A stretch of 17,566 nt of DNA from Desulfobacteraceae bacterium (GCA_003354055.1 PIVQ01000080.1:1-17566), one strand, 5' to 3'. Shown: positions 1 through 7,609, counted from the stretch's first letter. The notes: a model not told the origin generated them from the letters alone. Numbers and translations are program-made.

Positions 1-1068
1 TCGGATGCTGCAGAGGAATCCGGCCATGATAAGCCCGGCTATATCTTATGTGACTGGGTAGATGATTTCATGGATACCCCGGCAGGGCCTGTGCCAAAGG
101 TTAAAACAAAGCTGACTGTCAAGGACCGGATTGCAACTGCCCTTGTCCGGTGTGGTGTTCACCGGTACCAATATACGGTGGTGCCCGGATTATATGCAGT
201 TGGACAGCCGGATGCCGGATCAGAGGTAATAGTAACCGCCAATTTCAAATTGACCTTTGATATCGTAAGAACGGAACTTGGCAGTATTAATGCCTGGATC
301 CTGGTACTGGACACCAAGGGGATAAATGTGTGGTGTGCTGCGGGAAAAGGGACCTTCAGCACCAGGGAACTGGTCCATAGACTTCAGGATTCCGATCTTG
401 GCAAGGTGGTGGATCATAAACGGCTTATTGTTCCCCAGCTCGGTGCCACAGGGGTCTCAGCAAAAGAGGTAAAGGCCCAGTCCGGATTCAGGGTGATTTA
501 CGGGCCCATCCGGGCGTCGGACATTCCTAAATTTCTGGAGAACAAAAGAAAGGCAGATCCTGAGATGCGGGAAGTGACATTCACCATTTGGGAACGGTTT
601 ATCCTGACTCCGGTGGAAGTTCAGATTGTGCTTAAGCCTGCCCTGCTCATGGCGCTGGTGCTATTCATCCTCTCCGGCATCGGGCCCGGGATATTCTCCT
701 TTGGATCGGCATGGGTAAGAGGTTGGACAGGGCTTGGCGCCCTTACCGCAGGAATTGTTTCCGGGGCAATGGTCACGCCTGTGCTTTTACCGTTTATCCC
801 GGTAAAGGAGTTTGCACTTAAGGGAATCATCACGGGATGTGTGGCTGCGGTGGTATTCTTGATGGCCTTGCCCACGGCCACCGTTAGTACCGGACTGGCC
901 CTGTTTTTATTCATTGTCACCATCAGCTCGTTTCTGGCCATGAACTTCACCGGCACCACCCCGTTTACCTCACCTTCCGGGGTTGAAAAAGAGATGAAAC
1001 GATATATTCCGGTTCAGCTGGCCTGTTTGGTGCTCTCATCCGGGTTTTGGATTTACGGGGCATTTTAA
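1..1068 (+). CDS. hgcA: HgcA, corrinoid mercury methyltransferase (5' partial)
   Basis: HgcA is a membrane corrinoid protein that transfers a methyl group to Hg(II). The frame is open from base 1, and residues before the first ATG (position 70) already match the family N-terminus (GHDKPGY...TPAGPVP). The true start therefore lies upstream and only a short N-terminal piece is missing. The diagnostic cap-helix motif NVWCAAGK is complete; its cysteine, the presumed lower cobalt ligand, is at 334-336. The soluble corrinoid-binding domain ends near base 630. About five hydrophobic helices follow from ILTPVEVQIVLKPALLMAL to the C-terminus, the usual HgcA architecture. hgcB follows after 20 bases, the standard hgcAB arrangement. 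Recognition rests on the motif and the partner gene. No promoter is visible because the upstream region is outside the window. Confidence 0.96.
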   Translation, partial: SDAAEESGHDKPGYILCDWVDDFMDTPAGPVPKVKTKLTVKDRIATALVRCGVHRYQYTVVPGLYAVGQPDAGSEVIVTANFKLTFDIVRTELGSINAWILVLDTKGINVWCAAGKGTFSTRELVHRLQDSDLGKVVDHKRLIVPQLGATGVSAKEVKAQSGFRVIYGPIRASDIPKFLENKRKADPEMREVTFTIWERFILTPVEVQIVLKPALLMALVLFILSGIGPGIFSFGSAWVRGWTGLGALTAGIVSGAMVTPVLLPFIPVKEFALKGIITGCVAAVVFLMALPTATVSTGLALFLFIVTISSFLAMNFTGTTPFTSPSGVEKEMKRYIPVQLACLVLSSGFWIYGAF

Positions 1069-1088
1069 TTTACAACAAGGATAGAGAT

Positions 1089-1379
1089 ATGAAAGAATTC
1101 AGACATTATGAGGACGTATCCACCCTGGTTCTGGATAAGGAACTTTGTGTCGGATGCACCCTTTGCACCCTGGTCTGCCCCCACCATGTATTTGAGATGG
1201 CGGACCGGAAGGCTGCGATTGTAGATTTCAATGCCTGCATGGAATGCGGGGCCTGCGTGAACAACTGCCCGTCAGGTGCCCTGAGTGTAAATCCGGGGGT
1301 AGGCTGAGCCGCTTATATTATCCAGGTCTGGATAAAAGGCGAAGAAAATGCTTCCTGCGGTGACGGCGGCTGCTGCTGA
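1089..1379 (+). CDS. hgcB: HgcB ferredoxin, predicted selenoprotein (Sec73 at TGA 1305-1307)
   Basis: HgcB is the 2x[4Fe-4S] partner of HgcA, thought to supply electrons to its corrinoid and to handle Hg. The ATG at 1089 has an AAGGA site at 1077-1081. Two cluster motifs are seen: C20-x2-C-x2-C-x3-C30 and C50-MECGACVNNC-60. The family motif NPGVG follows at 68-72. Codon 73 is TGA, not a cysteine codon. Reading through it, the frame stays open for 23 codons (AAYIIQVWIKG and on), ending in CGDGGCC before a TGA at 1377-1379. That gives 96 residues, the usual HgcB length, with the typical C-terminal vicinal cysteines (95, 96). Known HgcB has a conserved, functionally essential Cys at position 73 (Desulfovibrio ND132 numbering). 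A SECIS-like hairpin follows the TGA, so I infer selenocysteine insertion. A standard gene caller would stop at 1307 and lose the C-terminus. Confidence 0.9.
1308..1340 (+). promoter_or_regulatory. Bacterial SECIS-like hairpin after the hgcB TGA
   Basis: TTATCC (1318-1323) pairs with GGATAA (1330-1335) around a six-base loop AGGTCT (1324-1329). A weaker lower stem is possible (CTT 1312-1314 with AAG 1336-1338, or GCC 1308-1310 with GGC 1338-1340). The loop contains GGTC, and AGGTCT is the same apical sequence as I recall for the E. coli fdhF SECIS. There are 17 bases between the TGA and GGTC, against 18 in fdhF by my reading. Bacterial SECIS elements lie inside the coding region just after the UGA and bind SelB, as this one would. 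Confidence 0.85.
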
Positions 1380-1405
1380 TCAACCCTGCTTTTGATTTAA
1401 CCGAT

Positions 1406-1442
1406 GCAAACACCGGTCCGGAAATTCCGTGCCGGTGTTTGC
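1406..1442 (+). repeat. 11-bp perfect inverted repeat between hgcB and marR
   Basis: GCAAACACCGG (1406-1416) is an exact inverted match to CCGGTGTTTGC (1432-1442). The 15-base loop itself contains CGG/CCG. It begins 26 bases after the second hgcB stop and ends at the -35 of the marR promoter. No T-run follows, so it is not a canonical rho-independent terminator. It may end or stabilise the hgcAB transcript, or bind protein. Confidence 0.6.
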
Positions 1443-1471
1443 TTGACAAAACCGTTTAGCATGTATACACT
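1443..1471 (+). promoter_or_regulatory. marR promoter with internal operator
   Basis: A perfect -35 TTGACA (1443-1448) and a -10 TACACT (1466-1471) are separated by 17 bases. Between and over them lies GTTTAGCATGTATACAC (1454-1470). Read on the minus strand this is GTGTATA-N5-TAAAC, the same element found before the methyltransferase gene at 1956-1972. Placement inside the promoter suggests autorepression by the MarR protein. The predicted transcription start (about 1478) falls on the ATG at 1479, so the mRNA would be leaderless. Confidence 0.65.
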
Positions 1472-1478
1472 CAACACC

Positions 1479-1940
1479 ATGCCAAATGAAAAACTAAAAA
1501 TTCACGGGAAGTTCCAATCCATCATGGAACTGGCGCTGAAACTTACCAAAACCCCCAAAAGATTCGGAACAGACCATGATCTGTCCCACTCGGAGATCCA
1601 TCTCATTGAAATGATCGGAGATAACGAGGATCTGAGTGTGACAGATATTGCCGGACTCATCGGTGTGACAAAGGGAGCGGTCTCCCAGAGTCTGAAACGC
1701 CTTGAGAGGAAAGGGCTGACCGGCAAACAACCAGACCCTGAAAACCGATCCCGGTCCCTGGTTTTCCTGACAGCCAAGGGAAACATGGCATACTGGGCCC
1801 ATAAGCACTGGCATGAAACAATGGACGGCGGGTTCAGGCAATACCTTGAGGAACTGAACATTGAAGATACCCGCGTAATTGTAGAGTTTTTAACCCGGAC
1901 GGAGGATTTTCTGGCCCGCAGGATTGAATCAGACGAATAA
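1479..1940 (+). CDS. MarR-family transcriptional regulator
   Basis: This is a winged-helix repressor of 153 residues, a normal MarR length. The core reads LSVTDIAGLIGVTKGAVSQSLKRLERKGL, followed by a wing containing DPENRSRSLVFLTAKG. These are the recognition helix and beta-hairpin typical of MarR proteins. I chose ATG 1479 because the longer frame from 1404 would run through the -35 and -10 elements. No Shine-Dalgarno sequence precedes 1479, consistent with a leaderless message. The ligand is unknown. The shared operator upstream of this gene and of the next one suggests it controls itself and the methyltransferase. Whether it senses a metal, a thiol or a lipid-type compound cannot be read from the sequence. 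Confidence 0.88.
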   Translation: MPNEKLKIHGKFQSIMELALKLTKTPKRFGTDHDLSHSEIHLIEMIGDNEDLSVTDIAGLIGVTKGAVSQSLKRLERKGLTGKQPDPENRSRSLVFLTAKGNMAYWAHKHWHETMDGGFRQYLEELNIEDTRVIVEFLTRTEDFLARRIESDE

Positions 1941-1955
1941 AAAAATTTAACCCAA

Positions 1956-1972
1956 GTGTATACGAACTAAAC
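1956..1972 (+). promoter_or_regulatory. Second MarR-type operator, before the methyltransferase gene
   Basis: GTGTATACGAACTAAAC matches, on the opposite strand, the element inside the marR promoter (GTGTATA-N5-TAAAC in both). Including two more bases, it forms an imperfect palindrome, GTGTATA-N5-TAAACAC, with one mismatch. It lies 17 bases upstream of the methyltransferase ATG, just before the ribosome binding site. No convincing -35/-10 pair was found for this gene. Confidence 0.6.
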
Positions 1973-1989
1973 ACCTATAAGGAGGAATT

Positions 1990-2556
1990 ATGTACAATTC
2001 ATCATTTAAAGGCGATGTCTGCAGCCACAGCCATTCCATTTTTCTGGACAATTTCATTCGCAGGATATTCCAGAATCCCAAAAAGATCGTGGGACCCTAT
2101 ATCAATCCTGGCGACACCGTCATTGATCTGGGATGCGGCCCGGGCTATTTTTCCATTGATATGGCAAAGATGGTCGGCAGCCAGGGCCGGGTTTTTTCCG
2201 TTGATCTTCAGGAAGAGATGCTCTCCAAGGTGGCCCATAAATCCGTGCTGAAAAACCTGACCGATATCATTCACCCCCACCAGTGTACCCAGGACAGTAT
2301 CGGCCTTGCTCCGGAAGTTCAGGCAGATTTTATCCTTGCCTATTATATGGTTCATGAAACCCTGGATCACGGGGAATTTCTCTCCCAGGTAAAGGCACTG
2401 CTGAATCCGGGGGGCCGGTTTCTCATTGTGGAACCGCCCTTTCATGTGTCCAAAAAATTGTTTGAGCAGATAGCCAAGACAGCATTGGATACCGGATTCA
2501 TTTTAAAAGAAAGGCCTTCCGGTAAGGGAGGGAAAAGCGTTTTACTGGGTCTTTAA
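1990..2556 (+). CDS. Class I SAM-dependent methyltransferase, substrate unknown
   Basis: This is a 188-residue protein with a Rossmann SAM-binding fold. Motif I VIDLGCGPGYFS lies near residues 45-56, an acidic motif II sits in VFSVDLQEEM, and the post-I region ends in NPGGRFLIVEP. A strong AAGGAGG ribosome site precedes the ATG by a few bases. The N-terminus carries CSHSHSIFLDN, a Cys/His-containing stretch seen in some methyltransferases of this kind. It lacks the cysteine pattern of arsenite methyltransferase ArsM, so its place next to an ars operon should not be read as arsenic methylation. The operator shared with the marR gene suggests MarR control. The substrate may be a small molecule; nothing here identifies it. 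Confidence 0.85.
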   Translation: MYNSSFKGDVCSHSHSIFLDNFIRRIFQNPKKIVGPYINPGDTVIDLGCGPGYFSIDMAKMVGSQGRVFSVDLQEEMLSKVAHKSVLKNLTDIIHPHQCTQDSIGLAPEVQADFILAYYMVHETLDHGEFLSQVKALLNPGGRFLIVEPPFHVSKKLFEQIAKTALDTGFILKERPSGKGGKSVLLGL

Positions 2557-2591
2557 CCAGGTCGAAATCTAATTCTCCTTTACAACACCAT

Positions 2592-2638
2592 GGCTCTTTT
2601 TGTATATTTAGCCAATCATCTAAATATACAAAAGAGCC
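2592..2638. promoter_or_regulatory. Long inverted repeat, likely ArsR operator/promoter
   Basis: GGCTCTTTTTGTATATTTAG (2592-2611 region) and CTAAATATACAAAAGAGCC (2620-2638) are inverted copies. They differ by a single extra T/A in the homopolymer run and have an eight-base centre. The AT-rich core ATATTTAG-N8-CTAAATAT resembles ArsR/SmtB operators. It ends directly before the arsR ATG (2640), so RNA polymerase binding, operator and start codon overlap. The hairpin could also end the methyltransferase transcript. Confidence 0.7.
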
Positions 2639-2639
2639 C

Positions 2640-3014
2640 ATGGAAACACCACTGACCATATTAAAAGCATTATCGGACAGAAACCGGCTCAGAATCGTTG
2701 CCGCCCTGCTGGACGGTAAGGAGCTATGCGCCTGCCAGGTGACCGAAATGCTCCAGGTCACAGGTCCCACCGTATCCAGACACCTTGCCCAGCTGACCCG
2801 GACCGGACTTCTGAATTCAAGGAAAGAGGGCCGGTGGATCTTCTTTTTCATTCCCACAGGGAATCAGAGTCTCTTATTGCAATGGATAGAAGGGCAGCTC
2901 AAAGACACGGACCAGATAAGAACAGATGCCCTGGCCTTACAGGAGATCCTGTCCCAAGACCCGGAAGTCATTTGCCGGAAACAGCGGGGCGAAGCCTGCT
3001 GTCCTTCCAAATGA
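2640..3014 (+). CDS. arsR: ArsR-family arsenite-responsive repressor
   Basis: This is a winged-helix metalloregulator of 124 residues. The helix-turn-helix region reads TVSRHLAQLTRTGLLNSRKEGRWIFFFI. ELCACQ provides the Cys-x-Cys pair typical of As(III)-sensing ArsR proteins (ELCVC in E. coli). Extra cysteines near the C-terminus (ICRKQRG and EACC) could add thiolate ligands. It is the first gene of arsR-arsC-acr3. The ATG lies immediately after the inverted repeat with no clear ribosome site, so the mRNA may be leaderless or nearly so. By family knowledge it represses the operon until arsenite or antimonite binds. Confidence 0.93.
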   Translation: METPLTILKALSDRNRLRIVAALLDGKELCACQVTEMLQVTGPTVSRHLAQLTRTGLLNSRKEGRWIFFFIPTGNQSLLLQWIEGQLKDTDQIRTDALALQEILSQDPEVICRKQRGEACCPSK

Positions 3015-3032
3015 AACCAAGAGGAAAAACAA

Positions 3033-3473
3033 ATGCCCCATAAACTGAAACTCCTTTTTCTATGCACGGGGAATTCCTGCCGAAGCCAGATGGCGGAAGG
3101 ATTTGCCAACCATTTGAAGGGAGATGAACTTGAGGCCTATTCCGCAGGGATTGAAACCCACGGGTTGAATCCCCATGCCGTCGCGGTCATGGCAGAAGCC
3201 GGTGTTGATATTTCCGGCCAGACCTCCCAGCTTCTGGATGAATTTAAAACCGTTAAATTTGACTATGTGATCACGGTGTGCAGTCATGCCCATGAAACCT
3301 GCCCCTGGTTTCCGGGAGAGGCCGAGGTGATTCACGTCGGGTTTGACGACCCGCCACAACTTGCCAAAAATGTTTCAAGTCAAGAAGAAAAGCTGAACTG
3401 CTACCGCAGGGTCAGGGATGAGATTTCATCCTATATAACGACCCTGCCCCAGGCCATTATAAACTTAAGATAA
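3033..3473 (+). CDS. arsC: Arsenate reductase, LMW phosphatase/thioredoxin type
   Basis: It reduces arsenate to arsenite in the cytoplasm using a cysteine relay recycled by thioredoxin. The 146 residues begin with the P-loop [13 protein letters not shown] (C11, N14, C16, R17). The relay cysteines C83 and C90 lie in [14 protein letters not shown], matching the Cys10/82/89 scheme of the Staphylococcus enzyme. GFDDPP supplies the conserved acid region. A GAGGAAA ribosome site precedes the ATG, and the gap to arsR is 18 bases. The product, arsenite, is the substrate of the next gene. All catalytic residues are present. Confidence 0.95.
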   Translation: MPHKLKLLFLCTGNSCRSQMAEGFANHLKGDELEAYSAGIETHGLNPHAVAVMAEAGVDISGQTSQLLDEFKTVKFDYVITVCSHAHETCPWFPGEAEVIHVGFDDPPQLAKNVSSQEEKLNCYRRVRDEISSYITTLPQAIINLR

Positions 3474-3490
3474 CGACAGGAGGAAACCCC

Positions 3491-4687
3491 ATGGCTTCTG
3501 AACGATCAGCCGGTTCAGACCGGAAAATGACCAGCTTATTTGAACGCTACCTCACCCTCTGGGTGGGGCTTTGTATCCTTCTGGGCATCGGTCTTGGAAA
3601 AGTCGCCCCTGATCTTGCCCGAACCTTAGACCAGATGTCCCTGACTGTAAACGGCGCACCTGTGGTATCCATCCCCATTGCCGTCTGCCTTTTCTTCATG
3701 ATGTATCCCATCATGGTGAAAATTGATTTTGCAGCCGTGGTAAAGGCGGGTAAAAGCGGCAAACCGGTATTTTTAACCCTGTTGCTCAACTGGGGAATTA
3801 AGCCCTTTACCATGTACGCCATCTGCATTTTCTTTCTCGGCGGACTGCTTAAAGGGGTTATCGGGCCTGAAGCCATGGATATCGTCAAACTTCCGTTCGG
3901 TCTGGATCTGCCTCTGGGTGCGGTTCACGGTGCCGGCACCGTGGTGCTTCATGACGGAATTAAAATGCTTGAGGTTCCATTATGGCGGTCCTATCTGGCA
4001 GGCTGCATCCTGCTGGGGATTGCCCCGTGCACCGCCATGGTTCTGGTCTGGGGGTACCTGGCCAAGGGAAATGACGGCCTGACCCTGGTCATGGTGGCCA
4101 TCAACTCCCTGACCATGCTGCTGCTTTACGGAATCCTCGGCGGCTTCCTGCTTGGCGTTGGCCGCCTTCCCGTACCCTGGCAGGCCCTGCTGCTCTCCAT
4201 CGGGATCTATGTGGCCCTGCCCCTGGCAGCCGGTTTTCTCTCAAGAAAATGGATACTGGCAGTTAAGGGAGAGGAGTGGTTCAGAGAAAAATTTCTTCAT
4301 GTCCTGACACCGATAACCATTTTAGCCCTTCTCCTGACACTTGTACTGCTCTTCAGTTTCAAAGGAGAAACCATCCTGGCCAACCCGTTGACCATTTTAT
4401 GGATTGCCATCCCTCTGTTCATACAGACCCTGCTCATTTTCTGTCTGGGCTATGGGACTGCCCTGGGATTAAAACTCTCCTATGCAGATGCCGCACCTGT
4501 GGCCTTGATCGGGGCCTCCAACCACTTTGAAGTGGCCATTGCCACATCAGTAATGCTGTTCGGCCTCTCATCCGGAGCGGCTCTTGCCACAGTGGTCGGC
4601 GTGCTCATAGAGGTACCGGTCATGCTCATGCTGGTTAAAATATGCAAACGGACACAGCATTGGTTCAGGCCAGGGGAAGCCGAATAA
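3491..4687 (+). CDS. acr3: Arsenite efflux transporter, ACR3 family
   Basis: This is an inner-membrane arsenite exporter of 398 residues with about ten hydrophobic helices. The family signatures are present: [11 protein letters not shown] in an early helix, the essential cysteine in IAPCTAMV (C180), and [11 protein letters not shown] with its conserved Glu (E347). AGGAGG sits seven bases before the ATG, and the gap to arsC is 17 bases. The segment between the helix near 105-120 and the one near 168-188 looks longer than in the ACR3 proteins I know. It contains [19 protein letters not shown] and HDG, perhaps an extended periplasmic or re-entrant loop. The 3' end overlaps the convergent kinase gene by 23 bases, with no terminator between them. 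Confidence 0.94.
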   Translation: MASERSAGSDRKMTSLFERYLTLWVGLCILLGIGLGKVAPDLARTLDQMSLTVNGAPVVSIPIAVCLFFMMYPIMVKIDFAAVVKAGKSGKPVFLTLLLNWGIKPFTMYAICIFFLGGLLKGVIGPEAMDIVKLPFGLDLPLGAVHGAGTVVLHDGIKMLEVPLWRSYLAGCILLGIAPCTAMVLVWGYLAKGNDGLTLVMVAINSLTMLLLYGILGGFLLGVGRLPVPWQALLLSIGIYVALPLAAGFLSRKWILAVKGEEWFREKFLHVLTPITILALLLTLVLLFSFKGETILANPLTILWIAIPLFIQTLLIFCLGYGTALGLKLSYADAAPVALIGASNHFEVAIATSVMLFGLSSGAALATVVGVLIEVPVMLMLVKICKRTQHWFRPGEAE

Positions 4688-7145
4688 TGAATTCAGTGCC
4701 CTGATCCGGCTCAGATGTCACATCCATTTGCCCGCCGTGGTCTTCGGTAATGATGAAATAGGAGATTGACAGCCCAAGTCCCGTGCCCTTATTCACCCCC
4801 TTGGTCGTAAAAAAGGGTTCAAAAATACGTTTACGGACCGAATCATCCATGCCGGGTCCGTTATCCCTGATTGTCAGACAGGCCATATTCATATCTTGGA
4901 ATGTTCTGACGGAGATGGCGGATTCAGAAGTGGCGGTGCCTGTACTGCCCATGGCCTGGGCGGCATTTTTAAACAGGTTTAACAGGACCTGGCGAATTTT
5001 TGTCTCTTCACACCTGACAAGTCCAAGATCCAAATCATAGTCTTTTGTGATCCGGATCTCTTTAAAATCATATTGTTTTTTCAACTGAAAATCATTTTCC
5101 GCCAGTGCCAGGGTTTTATCCACGATGATATCCAGTTGCCATGCCCCTTTTTTATTGGGAGACTTTCTGGAAAAACTGAGCATATTGTCCACAATATCCG
5201 CAGCATTCTGACCCGCAACCACGATATGATCCAAATACTTATAGATGCCCCGGTTACGGGCATATCCGTTGATCTTTTCCAGCCGGATGCCGGTCTCCCC
5301 TGCAGCCTCTTCATTGGCAGGGATGCCAGGTGACAGACGACTTTTGATCAACTGGGCATTGAGCATCATTCCGGCCAGAGGGTTGTTTATCTCATGGGCC
5401 ATCCCTGCAGCCAGTCCACCCACAGAGAGCATTTTTTCAGACTGAAACAGCAGCTCACGGGTCCGGGTCTGTTCTGTCATATCCCTGACAAAGGTCAGTA
5501 TGGCCGGTTTTTTTTCCCATTCAATAACAGAGGCATTCACTTCAAGATGATAAATCCTTTCTCCACCATTTACCCCCCTGATTGCAAAATGTCCCGGTAC
5601 CTTTTCATCAGGGACATTTTTCCCGTATCGTTTCAATATTTTCCCGTGATCATCCGGATGAATAAAGGTTAAAAAGGAAATGCGGCCAAAATCTGATTTA
5701 TCCAGGCCGGACCGGTCGAGAAACATGGGATTGGCATATAAAATTATACCCTTTCTCACAATACAGATGCCGTCTGCTGAATCTTCAATCAACTCTCGAT
5801 ACTGAGACTCGGACTCCTTTAACGCAGCCTGGACCCGGATCCGGCTTTTCAGTTCTTTTTGATAGGCCATATTGGTTTTGGCCAGTTCCTGCCACTGTTT
5901 TTCAATGGTGGAATATGCCCGGGAAAACCGCTGGTATAATAATAGGGCCTGAGAAAAGATAAAAACAAAAAAACCAAAGGGTAAAAGATGCCCCGTACTG
6001 ATTATCTGTCGGGTATAGAGAATATCATTGACAGCCGCTACCGCAAGAACAAGAAACCCACCTAAAAATATCAATGAGCCCTGACGGTTTTGGAACACAG
6101 CCTTAGCAGTTATCCAGGCACCATAGACCATCATGACCAGTGTCGTCAGCTGAAACACAGGCATTGAGTAGGTCAGCATGGGCAGAGGGCTTACCATTAC
6201 AAACAAGAGGAAAAAACCTGCTAAAATCAGATTGACTAAGACGGCTGATTTGGCCACCTCTTTGGGAAATAATGCCCGAACATAAAGTGCAAACAACGGC
6301 AGGATAAGAAACAGGGTGATATACACCATTAAAATCTCTACCCTGAAGCTTAACCCCGGTATCACCTGTGATAAGAATCGTTCTCCGGTGGTCATCATGC
6401 GAATGGCAATCAAAAAATTGAACAGGGAAAAATAAAGGGTAGACCGGTTACCCGTCCGTGTCAGAAAAAGCCCGAAATGATATATCCCCATAATCAAGAT
6501 ACTTCCCAGGAGGAAAAAATCCCAAAGGATATTTTTTTCCCTCAGCCATTGGACATCCGGGGTCAAACCAAGACGGACCGGTTCCCAGGCACCTCCCTGC
6601 CAATGATGAAAGTTGGATACATGGGCCACAATATCCAGCACACCTTTCCGGGGGCCAAGGTCTGTAACCTGGGGACGATAAAGGGGGAGGCTTTCTTCAC
6701 GGGTCTTCCCGGGCGCACCGGATGCAACCTGCTTGATTCCGTTCACGTAAAGGGTATACGCCGTTGCCATATCCAGGAGTTTCAGCCCGAGACGATGGGC
6801 GTCGTCCGGAAGCAATACCCTGAGATGGTAGGTGGCATATCCTGAGCCTGATACTTTTCCGGTTTTTGTCTGGAATTCATTCCAGTGCCCCGGGACCTTA
6901 ATCATTCCCGAAGGTATGGGTGGGGTGGGGGCTGAAAACCGGGAAGGCGGTACCATTTGCTGCCAGTAAAAGGCCCATTGCCCGTTCAGATTCACGGTTC
7001 CGTCTTTGGGAAAATCCCATTGACGTAGATCCAAAACACCGTTAACGGAGATTGGAGATATTTTTTGCTGCCTGCACCCGGATGAGATAGAAAAAGTAAC
7101 CAATAGAATTAAGGTACAGGTCCCGTAGATCAAATTTCTCATCAT
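4665..7145 (-). CDS. 7TMR-DISM / PAS sensor histidine kinase
   Basis: This is an 826-residue membrane kinase. The N-terminal signal/anchor ends in FSISSGC, a poor lipobox. Residues about 35-195 form the periplasmic DISM-type jelly-roll ([27 protein letters not shown]), a fold linked to carbohydrate-like ligands. About seven helices cover 205-405. A coiled linker is at 410-445, a PAS domain at about 447-560 and HisKA with phospho-acceptor H584 in HEINNP. The ATPase part has N-box NLFKNAAQ (724-731), DNGPGM and GTGLGLS. No receiver is fused and no response regulator with output domain is adjacent, so it is an orphan kinase. MM at the start leaves 7145 or 7142 as alternative starts. The signal sensed cannot be inferred. 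Confidence 0.93.
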   Translation of the reverse strand: MMRNLIYGTCTLILLVTFSISSGCRQQKISPISVNGVLDLRQWDFPKDGTVNLNGQWAFYWQQMVPPSRFSAPTPPIPSGMIKVPGHWNEFQTKTGKVSGSGYATYHLRVLLPDDAHRLGLKLLDMATAYTLYVNGIKQVASGAPGKTREESLPLYRPQVTDLGPRKGVLDIVAHVSNFHHWQGGAWEPVRLGLTPDVQWLREKNILWDFFLLGSILIMGIYHFGLFLTRTGNRSTLYFSLFNFLIAIRMMTTGERFLSQVIPGLSFRVEILMVYITLFLILPLFALYVRALFPKEVAKSAVLVNLILAGFFLLFVMVSPLPMLTYSMPVFQLTTLVMMVYGAWITAKAVFQNRQGSLIFLGGFLVLAVAAVNDILYTRQIISTGHLLPFGFFVFIFSQALLLYQRFSRAYSTIEKQWQELAKTNMAYQKELKSRIRVQAALKESESQYRELIEDSADGICIVRKGIILYANPMFLDRSGLDKSDFGRISFLTFIHPDDHGKILKRYGKNVPDEKVPGHFAIRGVNGGERIYHLEVNASVIEWEKKPAILTFVRDMTEQTRTRELLFQSEKMLSVGGLAAGMAHEINNPLAGMMLNAQLIKSRLSPGIPANEEAAGETGIRLEKINGYARNRGIYKYLDHIVVAGQNAADIVDNMLSFSRKSPNKKGAWQLDIIVDKTLALAENDFQLKKQYDFKEIRITKDYDLDLGLVRCEETKIRQVLLNLFKNAAQAMGSTGTATSESAISVRTFQDMNMACLTIRDNGPGMDDSVRKRIFEPFFTTKGVNKGTGLGLSISYFIITEDHGGQMDVTSEPDQGTEFIIRLPLA

Positions 7146-7178
7146 CTATTGCCTGCCAAAATTATTTTGTCCCGGCAT

Positions 7179-7207
7179 GATATACACCCAAATCCACAGG
7201 AAATCAA
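7179..7207 (-). promoter_or_regulatory. Probable sigma-70 promoter of the histidine kinase
   Basis: On the minus strand TTGATT (7202-7207) and TATATC (7179-7184) are 17 bases apart, four of six matches each. The expected start would leave a leader of roughly 25 bases before the kinase ATG. This is suggestive only. Confidence 0.4.
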
Positions 7208-7531
7208 TCACTTATGGCATGGGGTGCAGTGAATTATTTTTTCCGACCTGCCTGTCACCATTTTTAGTTGATATATCCACGATAAGTTTGACTTCTAATC
7301 AGCACCCCTCGTCCCCTGTCAACTCAAAGTCGCCCATGGCCGGATGCATGAGAGATTTTTTAGATCCCAAGCCAAACGTCACAACCGCGACAATGGTTGA
7401 TATTGTTTATACCAATCGGCAAATAAAAACCTAACCCACTGAAAAACATAAAAATTTTATTACTCATTTTTCCTTGACAGGCCTTTAGAATTATGTTTTT
7501 TCTATTGGGAATTAATAAAAAGAGGAAGCTC
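7208..7531. other. Intergenic region between kinase and DAHP synthase leader
   Basis: This AT-rich gap separates two divergently read units. A perfect -35-like TTGACA lies at 7474-7479, a plausible start of the attenuator transcript, but no good -10 sits at 16-18 bases from it. An 85-codon frame at 7177-7434 has no ribosome site, no recognisable domain and low-complexity composition, so I do not call it a gene. No strong repeat was seen. Confidence 0.4.
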
Positions 7532-7609
7532 ATGATTTTTTGCAAAACAGACAGATTTTATTTTTACTTTTGGTATTATTTTTATACCCATCTGCCTGTA
7601 TTGCGCTGA
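7532..7609 (+). CDS. Aromatic-rich leader peptide of the DAHP synthase attenuator
   Basis: This is a 25-codon open frame starting with ATG at 7532, with AGAGGA at 7521-7526 as ribosome site, and ending in TGA 7607-7609. Residues 9-18 read FYFYFWYYFY: four Phe, five Tyr and one Trp in a row. Such runs mark leader peptides whose translation senses charged aminoacyl-tRNA. It is followed by mutually exclusive antiterminator and terminator stems and then by the first enzyme of aromatic amino acid synthesis. When Phe- or Tyr-tRNA is scarce, ribosomes would stall in the run and allow readthrough. The peptide itself is unlikely to have another function. Confidence 0.85.
   Translation: MIFCKTDRFYFYFWYYFYTHLPVLR

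Noticed and set aside
1047..1307. hgcB as an 86-codon frame from 1047 ending at the first TGA
   Set aside because: The part before 1089 overlaps hgcA and has no ribosome site. The TGA at 1305 is better read as selenocysteine, since the conserved C-terminus and a SECIS-like hairpin follow in the same frame.
1305..1307. TGA in hgcB as a sequencing error or recent nonsense mutation
   Set aside because: It replaces exactly a conserved cysteine, the downstream frame is intact, and the hairpin has the loop and spacing of a SECIS. Chance coincidence of all these is unlikely.
1406..1442. Rho-independent terminator of hgcAB
   Set aside because: The stem is good but no T-run follows; TTGACAAAAC comes next. 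Recorded as an inverted repeat only.
1404..1478. Upstream start for the MarR protein at 1404 or 1461
   Set aside because: Those codons contain the inverted repeat and the -35/-10 elements and are not preceded by a ribosome site; the family N-terminus fits 1479.
1990..2556. Methyltransferase as arsenite methyltransferase ArsM
   Set aside because: The conserved ArsM cysteine set is missing; only scattered cysteines exist. Adjacency to ars genes is not enough.
7177..7434. Small gene of 85 codons in the kinase/DAHP synthase gap
   Set aside because: No ribosome site, no domain, and the composition looks non-coding; it overlaps the kinase promoter region.
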